From positions 1 through 64,000 of the forward strand of contig JAUIAD010000015.1 in the NCBI GenBank assembly GCA_030425685.1: DNA of 64,000 nt. The letters run 5' to 3'. Position numbers and translations under genes: made by a program. The notes beneath the pieces are model-generated. The model was given only the letters and a program-made list of their open reading frames with translations. It ran no database searches and was not told where the DNA came from. The stretch is from Gammaproteobacteria bacterium. Its GTDB lineage: Bacteria > Pseudomonadota > Gammaproteobacteria > Coxiellales > Coxiellaceae. Below are positions 44,895-54,999 of this stretch, piece after piece (position 1 is the stretch's first letter; each line of letters opens with the position of its first letter).

Positions 44895-45617
44895 ATGGAC
44901 AAGAAAAGGATCCTAGTGGTTGATGACGACCCCGATATCCGCGCCCTGCTGAAAAAGTTTCTTTCTAAGTACTTATATCAAGTAAGCACAGCAGCAGACG
45001 GCGCCGAGATGCTTGGCACCCTCGAAAAAACAAGCTTCAACCTAATCATCCTTGATCTCATGCTACCTGATATTTATGGTATTGAGTTATGCAAGCGCGT
45101 GCGCAAGGCTAGTAGCACGCCGATTATTTTGTTAACCGCTTCACAAGAAGAACAAGACTATATTTCAGGGCTTGAATCTGGCGCTGATGATTACGCACAG
45201 AAGCCTTGCAACCCGCAAATTCTCCTTGCAAAAATTAAAGCAGTACTGCGTCGTAGCGAAACAAAGCAATCGGGCTTGGATATCAAGAAAATCGCTTATT
45301 CCGTTATGCGTTTTGCCAGTTGGGAATTCTACCCAAAAGAAGGCAAATTAATTTCTCCCGATAGCGTTGAACTCTATCTAACAGACAGCGAGAGCCGCTT
45401 ACTTATTTTATTACTCGAACATCCTAAAAAACCCGTCAGTCGTGAAAAAATTGGCGAGAAGCTTAATGTGCGCTCGAGCAGCGATATGCATCGCGCCGTT
45501 GATTCTATTGTTTATCGGTTTCGAAATAAGTTAAAAAATATTTACCCAGCCTTTGATTTAATTAAAACAGTACGCAATAAAGGCTATAAATTTTTATCTG
45601 ACGTCGAACGCGAGTAA
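44895..45617 (+). CDS. OmpR-family response regulator
   Basis: A 240-residue two-domain regulator. Receiver: D10-D11-D12 acidic pocket, phospho-acceptor D54 in I-I-L-D-L-M-L-P, T81 and K103 in A-Q-K-P. C-terminal winged helix from about residue 140 with S-R-E-K-I-G-E-K-L and a Y-R-F-R-N-K-L...T-V-R-N-K-G-Y-K-F end. It would be phosphorylated by the kinase encoded 10 bp downstream and act on unknown promoters. Confidence 0.92.
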   Translation: MDKKRILVVDDDPDIRALLKKFLSKYLYQVSTAADGAEMLGTLEKTSFNLIILDLMLPDIYGIELCKRVRKASSTPIILLTASQEEQDYISGLESGADDYAQKPCNPQILLAKIKAVLRRSETKQSGLDIKKIAYSVMRFASWEFYPKEGKLISPDSVELYLTDSESRLLILLLEHPKKPVSREKIGEKLNVRSSSDMHRAVDSIVYRFRNKLKNIYPAFDLIKTVRNKGYKFLSDVERE

Positions 45618-45627
45618 GGTGCCAGCA

Positions 45628-46911
45628 ATGAGCCAACAAAAAACACGTCATCTTCGCATATTTGTTCGCTATATTAAATGGCTTATTATCGGCTTGATTA
45701 TATTACACATTGCCCTCACCGTTTTCTTTACCATACAGCTTGTTAAAACAAGCAAACAAAATAATGCCAATATTACTATTTATGACGCCATGCTAGTACT
45801 AGAAAAAGTAAAGCTTGCCGATGCAAAAAATAAAATTGATCTTGTTCTTGATAAAATTAAACAAGACGATCGCTTTAACCAATTTCTAATAAGCTTTACT
45901 AAAGTACCTGTTGACGATTCCTATAAAGTGCAAACTAAATATTACTTAGCGCTAAAAACCTTTCGCAATGCACGCTCTCACTTAATCAAGAACAAAGTTA
46001 TTATTTTTTCTGAATACCTACCAAGCAGCCAACAATGGATAAATGTGGCAGCCAGACTAGACCCAACACACTTTTCTTTTGTCAGTTATCACACACTGCC
46101 ATTAGAAATTATGTTCTCTTTGGCGGTTATTGTCTTACTCATTATTTCATACTTTATCTTTTACCGAAAATTGTTCTTCAAGCAGCTTATTGACACACTA
46201 AAACCAAACAAAAAAAGCAATAACGATACCAGTGAAGAATTAAGAAGTGAGATCGAAACCTTACATAAAAAAATACAAGAATTTGTCAATGAAAAAACGC
46301 TGATGCTCAGCTCGCTCGCCCACGATATTAATACTCCACTAATGAAGGTTCGATTAAAACTATCAATGATAGATGACACAAATGAGGACTTAAAGTCCGT
46401 GCAAGAAGACCTTGATGATATTGATGATGTTATTCGCTCGTCGCTCTCATTATCAAGCACGGAATCCATACAAGGCACCAAAAAGAAATTTGAGTTTATT
46501 TCACTAATTAATAAAATTATTGATCCCTATCTAAAAAGTAATCCTAATGTCAGTTTTAATTGCAAGGAAAGTAATTTAATTTATACGGGCGATCCAGTAC
46601 TCGTCAAAAGAACAGTCTGCAATATGATTGAAAACGCTTTAAAATACGCCAGCAACGTTCATATTGAACTTAGCAATAAAGACAATAAACCTTATATGAC
46701 GATCGAAGATGACGGTCCAGGCATACCAGAAGAACAAATGAAAGATGTTCTTAAACCTTTTCAACGCATACAAAAAAGCCAACAAACGCGGAAAAAACGC
46801 GGTGTTGGCTTAGGGTTATCGATTGCTAATAAAATTTTAACCTTACATAATGGCAAGCTTATTTTAGAAAACCGCCAGCAAGGCGGTTTACGTGTTATCT
46901 TAAAGTGGTAA
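45628..46911 (+). CDS. Sensor histidine kinase
   Basis: A 427-residue membrane kinase. Transmembrane helices at about residues 14-36 and 155-178 enclose a periplasmic sensor of about 120 residues. Then come a coiled linker, the H-box S-S-L-A-H232-D-I-N-T-P-L, N-box N-M-I-E-N-A-L-K-Y, G1 D-D-G-P-G-I-P and G2 K-K-R-G-V-G-L-G-L-S-I-A. I see no clear HAMP. Start ATG 45628 has AAGG 8 nt upstream; a GTG at 45619 is overlapped by that site. Signal unknown. Confidence 0.9.
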   Translation: MSQQKTRHLRIFVRYIKWLIIGLIILHIALTVFFTIQLVKTSKQNNANITIYDAMLVLEKVKLADAKNKIDLVLDKIKQDDRFNQFLISFTKVPVDDSYKVQTKYYLALKTFRNARSHLIKNKVIIFSEYLPSSQQWINVAARLDPTHFSFVSYHTLPLEIMFSLAVIVLLIISYFIFYRKLFFKQLIDTLKPNKKSNNDTSEELRSEIETLHKKIQEFVNEKTLMLSSLAHDINTPLMKVRLKLSMIDDTNEDLKSVQEDLDDIDDVIRSSLSLSSTESIQGTKKKFEFISLINKIIDPYLKSNPNVSFNCKESNLIYTGDPVLVKRTVCNMIENALKYASNVHIELSNKDNKPYMTIEDDGPGIPEEQMKDVLKPFQRIQKSQQTRKKRGVGLGLSIANKILTLHNGKLILENRQQGGLRVILKW

Positions 46912-46953
46912 TAAAAGCCTAGGGAAGCCCCCCTAATAGGAGGCGCATCCTTA

Positions 46954-49419
46954 TCATATATCAGCAGCCGGCAACTTACGATATAAAAGTTTTAAGATAA
47001 AATGAATTGCCCGCTGTGGATCACCACCTCCATTTAAGAATTCTGCAATCAACTTACAACTTTTACGAGTATCGTTTAAATTTGCGTATTTCGCATTAAG
47101 TGGATTACCAGCATTATTAAGGCGATCACGAATTTGACCATTAGCTTGCATATCACCCTTGGCATAATCCATTTGCTGGGCAATGTATTCACTAAGATTT
47201 GTATTTTGATTACGACTGCTCAATGCATTGTATTCGTGCACATTATTGATATTTTCAGAATATTTATTATTAGCAGCATCACTAAATGACCAATCATGCT
47301 CCTGGCCTGCACTATTTATTAGCCAATCACACATATCATCTAAGGTCGCTGCTAACCAGGCACTAGGTCGAGCCGCTGCAGAGGATAAGGAACCCACGGG
47401 ACCGCGCCAAGTAATAGGTGTTGGTGCCCACCACGAGGTATCTCCTTGCAGCATCTCTTTCAAATAATCACAGTGTTTTTTAATGATCTGATCGTAATTA
47501 ACAATATACTGTTTTCGTAATGAAATGTAACCAATCAACTGTGGATCATCAAATAACTGCCACTCCTTAAATTTATCAATATCCAATAAAGTTAATGTTG
47601 AAAGCTTAGCAAGGGAGTAATCCCACCCCATTGTTTGATAAACAAAATACGCCGCACTTAACAAACAATCAATAATACCTAACAGAGTTCGATCATAGCT
47701 GCCGCTGCGTCGCTCCTGTATGGTATAACGATAGACACCAGCCGTAACCGTCTGTTGATCTACAATTTCCTCAGAAAAGGTATAACCCAATGCCACCATC
47801 TCTTGCATAAAGTGCGCTCTAATTTCCTTATGATTATCAAGCGTATTTGGCTCAATTAAATTTAACATCTCTACTTGACACAATCCTCTATTATGATAGC
47901 CATTAAAACCACTTTTTGTCTGTTGATTCAGAGAGGAAATACGCCCACTAGGGTTATCAGGGGTAAATACGCAGCGGTCGTTGCTCACCACTGGATCACA
48001 CTTAAGTACGCCAGTATTATGTGTGCCAAAACGCATTTCTAATAGTGATGAGTACATGGCTAATGGAAATAACAAGCGAGCATAACTATCGGCAGACGCA
48101 TTACGCCAATTAAATGCCGACACCAACGGCTTATAGAGCAGCAAATTTGATAACGCTGGTATGCCATTACGAAAGAAAGCATTTTTATTGATAAATGATG
48201 TTTTGGCGTTTGTATCGTTTAAGATCCCTCCTTGTACCATTGCTTTTATTTGAGGACCAATGGCAGATCCATAAGCATAGCTATAGGCTTTAAAACACAA
48301 CATCTCCTTTGCTGCAGTAGTGCTATTATTTTCTAACAAGTTCATATTATACTTTGTAGCCGCATCCGGTGCTAGATTTCGGATTGAGCGAGCATACGCG
48401 GTATCAAGTTTCCAAAAGGCATTTTTAGCATTATTCCAAGTACTTTCTGGCACACTCTCTGGCCTATTCCCTGCTTGCAAACTTATTTTTCCACCCACTG
48501 GATTCAAAATGAATTTTTTTAGACTTGGATCATCTAAACAATCATGAAACATTCTTTGACGATATTGAATAGCGCCTTCATGCTCAACGTTGTAATCCAT
48601 GGAGCGCACGAGATTTGCTAATGCACTCATATAAAATACATTTGCATCAAACGAAGACTGTTTTCGTATTACAAACAACTGCTGCATTGTATTTCTAACA
48701 ACCTGACTGCAAATACCTTTCAACAATGACTTCTGTAAGTTATCTAAGGCGTACGTATCAATGTTACTTAAAATACTACAAGCATTACGAAATTGTAACT
48801 CGATTGAATCTAACAATATCATAGGATCAAACGTTGGCGAGCCTGATAATATCCTCCCTAAATTTGTTACGTTTGCTGGATCAGTTTCAGGGTCAGGCGC
48901 TAAATTTGCTACGATGTTTGGTATATCAATCGTTACCGTTGTCGTGCCATCATCGGCCGTATACGTTATTGGTGCATTACTAACTTGCAATGTTGCATAG
49001 GAACCTGCATTTTTATAGTCAGCGGGGAAGTTACCATCAACCCGATAGACCATGCCATCCGTACCGACAACCGTTGCTGGCGCATTTAAACCATTTAAAA
49101 AGAGCGCATCTGCCCAAGGCTCAGCATCCAAACCCGTAGCTTTTAAAATCGTTCCCGGTAAGAAGCTACGTAATAGATTAAACCCTTCGCCCGCATTGTC
49201 CGTAAAGACAAAGTTAATAAAGGTTCTAACCAAGGGTCCAGGTATGCCGCTCTGCGCTGGTATAAGCATTGCCAACGCTGCCACTGCTTTCCAAAAACCA
49301 TGATAGCGCTTCATTCTCACCTGGCCGTCTTTTACCATAAATTGTAGATGTGTATTGGATTGATTAACCTTATGATCCAAGGCCATCATATATTTTTTAA
49401 TTTCATGCTTAATAGTCAT
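46954..49419 (-). CDS. Large unknown protein (821 aa), possible effector
   Basis: An 821-residue protein, start ATG 49419 with GGGG 7 nt upstream. The first 40 residues form a charged helix, followed by a hydrophobic stretch (about 42-72: FWKAVAALAMLIPAQSGIPG). The middle contains several cysteines (K-C-D-P, D-R-C-V, G-L-C-Q). No known domain seen. The N-terminal plan (charged helix, then hydrophobic helix with I-P-x-x-G-G/x) resembles the plus-strand gene at 55000 on the other side of purL. Secretion is conceivable but unproven. Confidence 0.6.
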   Translation of the reverse strand: MTIKHEIKKYMMALDHKVNQSNTHLQFMVKDGQVRMKRYHGFWKAVAALAMLIPAQSGIPGPLVRTFINFVFTDNAGEGFNLLRSFLPGTILKATGLDAEPWADALFLNGLNAPATVVGTDGMVYRVDGNFPADYKNAGSYATLQVSNAPITYTADDGTTTVTIDIPNIVANLAPDPETDPANVTNLGRILSGSPTFDPMILLDSIELQFRNACSILSNIDTYALDNLQKSLLKGICSQVVRNTMQQLFVIRKQSSFDANVFYMSALANLVRSMDYNVEHEGAIQYRQRMFHDCLDDPSLKKFILNPVGGKISLQAGNRPESVPESTWNNAKNAFWKLDTAYARSIRNLAPDAATKYNMNLLENNSTTAAKEMLCFKAYSYAYGSAIGPQIKAMVQGGILNDTNAKTSFINKNAFFRNGIPALSNLLLYKPLVSAFNWRNASADSYARLLFPLAMYSSLLEMRFGTHNTGVLKCDPVVSNDRCVFTPDNPSGRISSLNQQTKSGFNGYHNRGLCQVEMLNLIEPNTLDNHKEIRAHFMQEMVALGYTFSEEIVDQQTVTAGVYRYTIQERRSGSYDRTLLGIIDCLLSAAYFVYQTMGWDYSLAKLSTLTLLDIDKFKEWQLFDDPQLIGYISLRKQYIVNYDQIIKKHCDYLKEMLQGDTSWWAPTPITWRGPVGSLSSAAARPSAWLAATLDDMCDWLINSAGQEHDWSFSDAANNKYSENINNVHEYNALSSRNQNTNLSEYIAQQMDYAKGDMQANGQIRDRLNNAGNPLNAKYANLNDTRKSCKLIAEFLNGGGDPQRAIHFILKLLYRKLPAADI

Positions 49420-49766
49420 TTGTTTACCCCACGTAATAGTTAACTAATAACAGATTTTGATCATTAGGCCTATGATAGACATAGGCCTTTAAGCGATTAA
49501 CTTAGTTAGAACTCTTCTGGATATGACGGCGTGCTTTCCCCACATGATTAGAGTATCAGGCTAGGAGGAACAACACTATGTGAGAAATCTGACAATATCA
49601 GGTAGGTTGGCAGTATCGTTGGAATAGGCTATTTATACATGTGGTTAGCAATCATGTTGATTCATTTTTTGTGATAAAATTGATTTTGTTAGAGTGATGC
49701 TTGTAGTTAAGGTTTGCGGGCGCAGCATGCTGCGCCCCTACGGGATTTTTTACGGCCCATATTTGG
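49420..49766. other. Intergenic region with one REP-like palindrome
   Basis: 347 bp between the 821-residue protein gene and the purL stop. It contains GGTTTGC plus the palindrome GGGCGCAGCATGCTGCGCCC at 49718-49737, followed by CCTAC. Nothing else noticed. Confidence 0.6.
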
Positions 49767-52700
49767 TTAGTTAACCCATGCGCGCGCGTTGCGGAACATG
49801 CGCATCCATGGGCTGTCTTCGCCCCATTCTTCGGGGTGCCAAGATAATTGTGTTGTGCGGAAAACACGTTCTGGATGGGGCATCAGGATTGTGACACGGC
49901 CATCTTTACTGGTTAAACCCGTTATACCATGTGGACTGCCATTGGGATTGGCAGGATATACTTCCGTAGCTTGACGTTGATTATCCACATAACGCATCGC
50001 GATTAATGATTGCTGCTGTGCTTGTGTTAGCTGTGCTGCGTCTGCAAAAACAGCGCGTCCTTCACCATGTGCAACCACTACTGGAAGAATAGAACCCTCC
50101 ATGCCTTTAAAAAATAAAGACGGTGATTGTGGAATTTCAACGGCCAGCAAACGCCCTTCAAATTGCTCAGACTGATTACGTTGAAAAAGCGGCCAATGGT
50201 CCGCGCCTGGAATTAACGCTTTTAAGTGCGCCAACATCTGACAGCCATTACAAACCCCTAGCGCAAATGTATCAGTACGACCAAAGAAATCAATAAACTG
50301 GTCCCTGACATCAGGGTGCATTAAAATTGATTGCGCCCAGCCACGCCCTGCACCCAGCACGTCACCGTAAGAAAAACCACCGCATGCCATTAAGCCTTTA
50401 AAATCACGCAAACCGACTCGCCCATTGAGCAGATCACTCATATGTACATCAACACTTTCAAAACCAGCACGGTGATTAACAGCCGCCATCTCCACATGGC
50501 CATTAACACCCTGCTCTCTTAAAATAGCCACCCGTGGCCTAGCGCCTTTATTGATATACGGTGCGGTAATATCTTCACTGGGATCAAAGCTTAACTCAGC
50601 TTGCAAACCCGCGTCATCTTTATTAAGCAAACGGTCAAACTCTTGTTGCGCACAATCACTATTATCACGCAAAGACTGAATACGGTAGCTGGTTTCCGAC
50701 CAATAGCGCTGCAACTCAATGCGGGTTTGTTGATATATACAATGACCCTGATGAGAAATAATCAACTCATCACGATCATTTAATTCACCAATAACATGCG
50801 CACAAGCATCCAACTTATTTGTTTTTATAATAGCTAATACATTAGCTAATTCAGCTTTCTTCACCTGAATAACAGCGCCTAACTCTTCTGAAAATAAACT
50901 TTTTATAGGATCTTCATCAAGCTCTGTTATTGACAACGATATACCAACATGTGAGGCAAACATCATTTCACAAATCAAAGCTAGCAAACCACCATCTGAG
51001 CGATCATGATATGCTAACGCAAATCCTTTTTGGTTTAAGGTTTGCAGCGTCTTAAAAAATCGACGCAATAAAACAGGATCATCAACATCCGGCGCAATTT
51101 TGCCGAGCATATGGTAGCTTTGCGCTATGACAGAAGCACCCATACGATTTGCACCCTGACCTAAATCGATTAAAAGCAACACGCTCTCATCAGATCCTGT
51201 TTTTAAAACAGGGGTTAAGGTACGACGAATATCAGTTACTTTTGCAGCAGCGGTAATAACTAACGACAATGGTGAGGTTACCGCTTTTTCTTCGCCCTTC
51301 TCCTCCCAAGTTGATCGCATCGACAATGAATCTTTGCCCACAGGAATATTAATGCCTAGTGCTGGACACATCTCCATACCAATAGCTTCGACAGCATCAT
51401 ACAAACCAGCACCTTCGCCGGGATAGTCAGCTGCCGCCATCCAATTTGCTGATAAAACAAGTTCAGAAATGTCCTCTATCGCCGCAGCGGCAATATTCGT
51501 AATCGCTTCACCCACAGCTAAACGCGCCGAGGCCGCATGATTTAATAACGCCACGGGTGGACGCTCACCCATGGCCATAGCCTCACCATGGTAACCATTA
51601 AAGCTATTGCATGTTACCGCAACATCAGCCACGGGTACTTGCCAGGGTCCTACCATTTGATCGCGCGCCACTAAACCGCCAACACTACGATCACCAATGG
51701 TAATTAAAAAGCTTTTATCGGCAACACAAGGGAACTGTAAAACATGCTTAACTGCATCTGCTAAATTAATCGTTTTTGTTTGAAAAAGGGTAAAGTTAGC
51801 TGCTTGATGTTTATCACTGCGCTGCATTTGCGGCATATCTTCAAACAGAACAGACATTGGAATATCTACTGCATCATTGTTAAAGTGAGTATCCTCAACT
51901 TTTAATAAACGCTCTTCGGTTGCTTCACCAACAACAGCAAAAGGGCAACGCTCTCGCGCCGCTATTTCAGTAAAAAGCTCGACCGCTTCAGGCTTGATCG
52001 ATAGCACAAAACGCTCCTGCGCTTCGTTACACCAGATTTCCACCGGTGACATCGCAGGTTCAGCATTGGGAATATCGCGTAAATATAAATGCCCACCTAA
52101 ATCACTAGCATCAACCAGTTCCGGCATCGCATTGGATAAACCACCCGCACCGACATCATGAACACTTAAAATGGGGTTGTCTTCACCTAGAGCACAACAG
52201 ACATTAATCACCTCTTGTGCACGACGTTGCATCTCTGGATTTGAGCGTTGCACGGAGGCAAAGTCTAAGTCTTCATCACTGTCACTATTACTACGCGATG
52301 AAGCGGAACCGCCGCCCAAACCAATCGCCATCGCTGGCCCACCTAATACGATCAACGGTGCTTGCGCGACTAAATCATGCTTCTCGACATGCGCCTGGCG
52401 AATATTACCAATGCCACCAGCAATCATAATCGGCTTGTGGTAGCCACGATATGCATTATCGGTGGTTTTACTTTCAAACGTTCTAAAATAACCACACAAA
52501 TTAGGCCGGCCAAATTCATTATTAAACGATGCTGCTCCAACTGGCGCTTCAATCATAATATCCAGCGGTGAAGCAATATGAGCCGGTTTACCTACCGCCA
52601 TCTCCCAAGGTTGCGAGAAATGCGGAATATGTAAATGCGAAACGGAAAAACCAGCCAAACCCGCTTTTGCTCTCGCACCCCGCCCCGTAGCAGCTTCATC

Positions 52701-53660
52701 ACGGATTTCACCCCCGCTACCTGTAGCGGCACCTGGAAAGGGCGATATGGCTGTCGGGTGATTATGCGTTTCAACCTTTAACACAATCGGTGCAGGTTCT
52801 TGTTTAAATTCATACGATTTGCTGTGCGGATTAATAAAGAACTGCTCAGCATCAAAGCCTTTTAATACAGCAGCATTATCTTTATAAGCAACCAACACGT
52901 TATCTGGGTTTTTATCATTAGTATTACGAATCATGCTAAACAGAGAACGCTTTTTATCGTTATCATCAATACGCCATTTAGCATTAAAGATTTTATGGCG
53001 GCAATGCTCCGAATTGACTTGCGCGAACATCATTAATTCTGCATCAGTAGGATTGCGTTCTTGTTGGCTAAATGCCTGATAAAGGTAATCGATTTCACCT
53101 TCGTTAAGAGATAAACCCATGCTAGCATTTGCTGCTACTAAAGCCTCTTTACCATCTTTAAGAATATCTACAGTCGTTAATGGTTTTGGCTCATCATGCT
53201 GAAAAAGACCGTCAATATCTTTATCGGTCTGCAAAATTGATTCTGTTAAAGGATCATAACAATCCTGGATAATTAATGAGAAAGTATGTGCACTCAGCGC
53301 TTTGCCATCTTCTATAGCAAAATGATAAAAAATACCTCGTTCAATGCGGTCAATCATGGTGAGACCACAAATACGCGCAATATCCGTCGCTTTCGACGAC
53401 CATGGTGAAATCGTTCCTAAACGCGGCACAACCCAGAAGTCTCGCTCGGGTGTAAACAACTGCTTATCAGTTAACTGACTATCTGGCAACAGTGCCTCTA
53501 ACGCTTTTTGCTGCTGGCTATCAAGGCCACTGTTCTCTTCCACAAAATAGACATAAGTCGCCTCTAGGCTTTTAACTAAAGGAAATTTCTTTTGTAGTTG
53601 TTGAAGTTTTTGCTTGAGTCGGAAAGAAGTAAAGGCGGATCCGCCTTGTAAATATAACAT
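49767..53660 (-). CDS. purL: Phosphoribosylformylglycinamidine synthase
   Basis: A 1297-residue large-type FGAR amidotransferase (E. coli 1295), the fourth step of purine synthesis. N-terminal PurS-like domain, linker, two AIRS-like ATP-binding halves (V-E-T-H-N-H-P-T-A-I-S-P and G-G-S-A-S-S-R near 310-480; second half with G-D-R-S-V-G-G), and a C-terminal glutamine amidotransferase with catalytic Cys1137 in G-V-C-N-G-C-Q-M-L and the late M-P-H-P-E-R. The frame is intact. Monocistronic, with REP-like elements on both sides. Confidence 0.97.
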   Translation of the reverse strand: MLYLQGGSAFTSFRLKQKLQQLQKKFPLVKSLEATYVYFVEENSGLDSQQQKALEALLPDSQLTDKQLFTPERDFWVVPRLGTISPWSSKATDIARICGLTMIDRIERGIFYHFAIEDGKALSAHTFSLIIQDCYDPLTESILQTDKDIDGLFQHDEPKPLTTVDILKDGKEALVAANASMGLSLNEGEIDYLYQAFSQQERNPTDAELMMFAQVNSEHCRHKIFNAKWRIDDNDKKRSLFSMIRNTNDKNPDNVLVAYKDNAAVLKGFDAEQFFINPHSKSYEFKQEPAPIVLKVETHNHPTAISPFPGAATGSGGEIRDEAATGRGARAKAGLAGFSVSHLHIPHFSQPWEMAVGKPAHIASPLDIMIEAPVGAASFNNEFGRPNLCGYFRTFESKTTDNAYRGYHKPIMIAGGIGNIRQAHVEKHDLVAQAPLIVLGGPAMAIGLGGGSASSRSNSDSDEDLDFASVQRSNPEMQRRAQEVINVCCALGEDNPILSVHDVGAGGLSNAMPELVDASDLGGHLYLRDIPNAEPAMSPVEIWCNEAQERFVLSIKPEAVELFTEIAARERCPFAVVGEATEERLLKVEDTHFNNDAVDIPMSVLFEDMPQMQRSDKHQAANFTLFQTKTINLADAVKHVLQFPCVADKSFLITIGDRSVGGLVARDQMVGPWQVPVADVAVTCNSFNGYHGEAMAMGERPPVALLNHAASARLAVGEAITNIAAAAIEDISELVLSANWMAAADYPGEGAGLYDAVEAIGMEMCPALGINIPVGKDSLSMRSTWEEKGEEKAVTSPLSLVITAAAKVTDIRRTLTPVLKTGSDESVLLLIDLGQGANRMGASVIAQSYHMLGKIAPDVDDPVLLRRFFKTLQTLNQKGFALAYHDRSDGGLLALICEMMFASHVGISLSITELDEDPIKSLFSEELGAVIQVKKAELANVLAIIKTNKLDACAHVIGELNDRDELIISHQGHCIYQQTRIELQRYWSETSYRIQSLRDNSDCAQQEFDRLLNKDDAGLQAELSFDPSEDITAPYINKGARPRVAILREQGVNGHVEMAAVNHRAGFESVDVHMSDLLNGRVGLRDFKGLMACGGFSYGDVLGAGRGWAQSILMHPDVRDQFIDFFGRTDTFALGVCNGCQMLAHLKALIPGADHWPLFQRNQSEQFEGRLLAVEIPQSPSLFFKGMEGSILPVVVAHGEGRAVFADAAQLTQAQQQSLIAMRYVDNQRQATEVYPANPNGSPHGITGLTSKDGRVTILMPHPERVFRTTQLSWHPEEWGEDSPWMRMFRNARAWVN

Positions 53661-53706
53661 CGTTAATTATCCATAAGACAGAATTATGCTTGCATAGAAA
53701 CGGTAA

Positions 53707-53726
53707 GGGCGCAGCATGCTGCGCCC
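53707..53726. repeat. REP-like palindrome GGGCGCAGCATGCTGCGCCC
   Basis: Perfect 20-nt palindrome between purL and the FKBP gene, right after the FKBP stop, where it could act as a transcript 3' hairpin. Confidence 0.75.
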
Positions 53727-53734
53727 CAAATACA

Positions 53735-54442
53735 TTATTTCCCTTTCACTTTAATTAAATGGACTTTAAAAATAAGTGTTTGGTTCGGGCCAACGCCAGG
53801 AACATCATTATCGCCATAGGCTAATTTAGCCGGGATATATAACATCCACGTTGCACCTGGGCGCATCATTTGTAATGCTTCCTGCCAACCTTTAATAACG
53901 CCATTAACAGGAAACGTCGCTGGTTGACCGCGTTTATATGAGCTATCAAAAATCTTACCAGAGATTAAGCGCCCTTCGTAGTTAACGGTCACAACATCAT
54001 TTTTTTTCGGTGACTTTCCTTTACCTTTAACAATAACTTTGTATTGCAAACCAGATTTGGTTGTTTTAACGCCAGAAGCATGTTTATTGGCAGCTAAAAA
54101 CGCTTTACCAGTGACTTCATTTTTCTGACCTTTCTTCTGCAACTGACTCAGCATTTTCTGCTGGTTTTGCTGTTGAAAGTTAGCCACAATATGCTTAATT
54201 TGTGTCGACGATAAACGTGTTTTACGGCCGGCCATAACATCTGCAAAACCCCACGAAAAAGCACTGGAATTGACATCAACGCCATGCGCTTTAAAGGTCT
54301 TTGCCATAACGGCACCTAAAGAATAACTTAAACGACCTGCTTTAGATTTCAAGCCTGCTGTAGTACTTGCCTGCGCAACTGACATTGCCAAAGCGGCTAT
54401 CCCTAAAACAATTCCTGAAGTGTATTTAACTGTCTTTTTCAT
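53735..54442 (-). CDS. FKBP-type peptidyl-prolyl isomerase, Mip/FkpA-like
   Basis: A 235-residue exported isomerase. Signal peptide 1-25 (cut at A-Q-A), helical dimerisation domain up to about 125 with basic helix Q-Q-Q-N-Q-Q-K-M-L-S-Q-L, and an FKBP domain with V-N-Y-E-G-R-L, G-K-I-F-D-S-S-Y, V-I-K-G-W-Q-E-A-L and the final T-L-I-F-K-V-H-L. This is the Mip layout, which in Legionella assists infection; in other species FkpA is a periplasmic chaperone. Start at ATG 54442 has GAGGG upstream; the TTG at 54448 is less likely. Confidence 0.9.
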   Translation of the reverse strand: MKKTVKYTSGIVLGIAALAMSVAQASTTAGLKSKAGRLSYSLGAVMAKTFKAHGVDVNSSAFSWGFADVMAGRKTRLSSTQIKHIVANFQQQNQQKMLSQLQKKGQKNEVTGKAFLAANKHASGVKTTKSGLQYKVIVKGKGKSPKKNDVVTVNYEGRLISGKIFDSSYKRGQPATFPVNGVIKGWQEALQMMRPGATWMLYIPAKLAYGDNDVPGVGPNQTLIFKVHLIKVKGK

Positions 54443-54656
54443 GTTCAACCCTCTAAGGTAAAGAGGCTACATGTTACCAGGGAATAAATTAAAATTCACC
54501 GTTCTCAACTCATTTTACGATGCAATATGCTCTTTAAATCTAAGGATAGAGTGGCTCAAATGCCTTCTGAGCAATGTCACGCCCTAAATAGTCTTAGCAT
54601 CCTGTTAATGTATTTGTAAAATATATTACTATAATCAATTTAAATAATACCTTTTA

Positions 54657-54683
54657 TTGACATATCTAGCTATTTAGTATAAT
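54657..54683 (+). promoter_or_regulatory. Strong consensus promoter
   Basis: TTGACA (54657-54662) and TATAAT (54678-54683), both perfect, with a 15-nt spacer that is shorter than ideal. Transcription would begin near 54690. Confidence 0.55.
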
Positions 54684-54689
54684 ATATAA

Positions 54690-54758
54690 TCATCTTGTCC
54701 TCGTAGAGATTAACCAAAAGCACCCCATAGCGACTTTGCGGTTAATCTCTATTTTTTT
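54690..54758 (+). ncRNA. Candidate small RNA or leader ending in an intrinsic terminator
   Basis: From the expected start of the promoter above, the RNA runs into a 12-bp stem TAGAGATTAACC (54704-54715) / GGTTAATCTCTA (54740-54751) with a 24-nt loop and a seven-T run at 54752-54758. The whole would be about 69 nt. No coding capacity. It could be an independent sRNA or an attenuated leader for the 55000 gene 240 bp away. Not matched to a known family. Confidence 0.45.
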
Positions 54759-54999
54759 GTCTGAGCACTGCCATTTTTTCCCACTCCTATTACCCGCCTC
54801 CTTTTCTTGAGCCCCGAAAAATCAAAAATCAATAAGTTAAAAGAAAAATCTCAACTTATTGTTCAATAAATGAAACAAAACTCGTTTTTTTACCTGAGTT
54901 GTTCATTTTTTGTTTACATGTAGGCCATCTTGCTGTATATTTAACACTCAATTTCACATCGTCATGAAATTGACACAGCATTTAACGGGGGGGCACTTA

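Larger units (their letters stand above)
54443..54999. other. Intergenic region with candidate sRNA
   Basis: 557 bp between divergent genes. It contains a promoter-hairpin unit at 54657-54758 (listed). The piece from 54910 to 54999 is open in frame with the next gene but lacks a ribosome-binding site until 54990. The remainder is AT-rich with no other signal. Confidence 0.5.

Noticed and set aside
52171..52443. Plus-strand ORFs inside purL
   Set aside because: Antisense shadows of a fully conserved purL frame.
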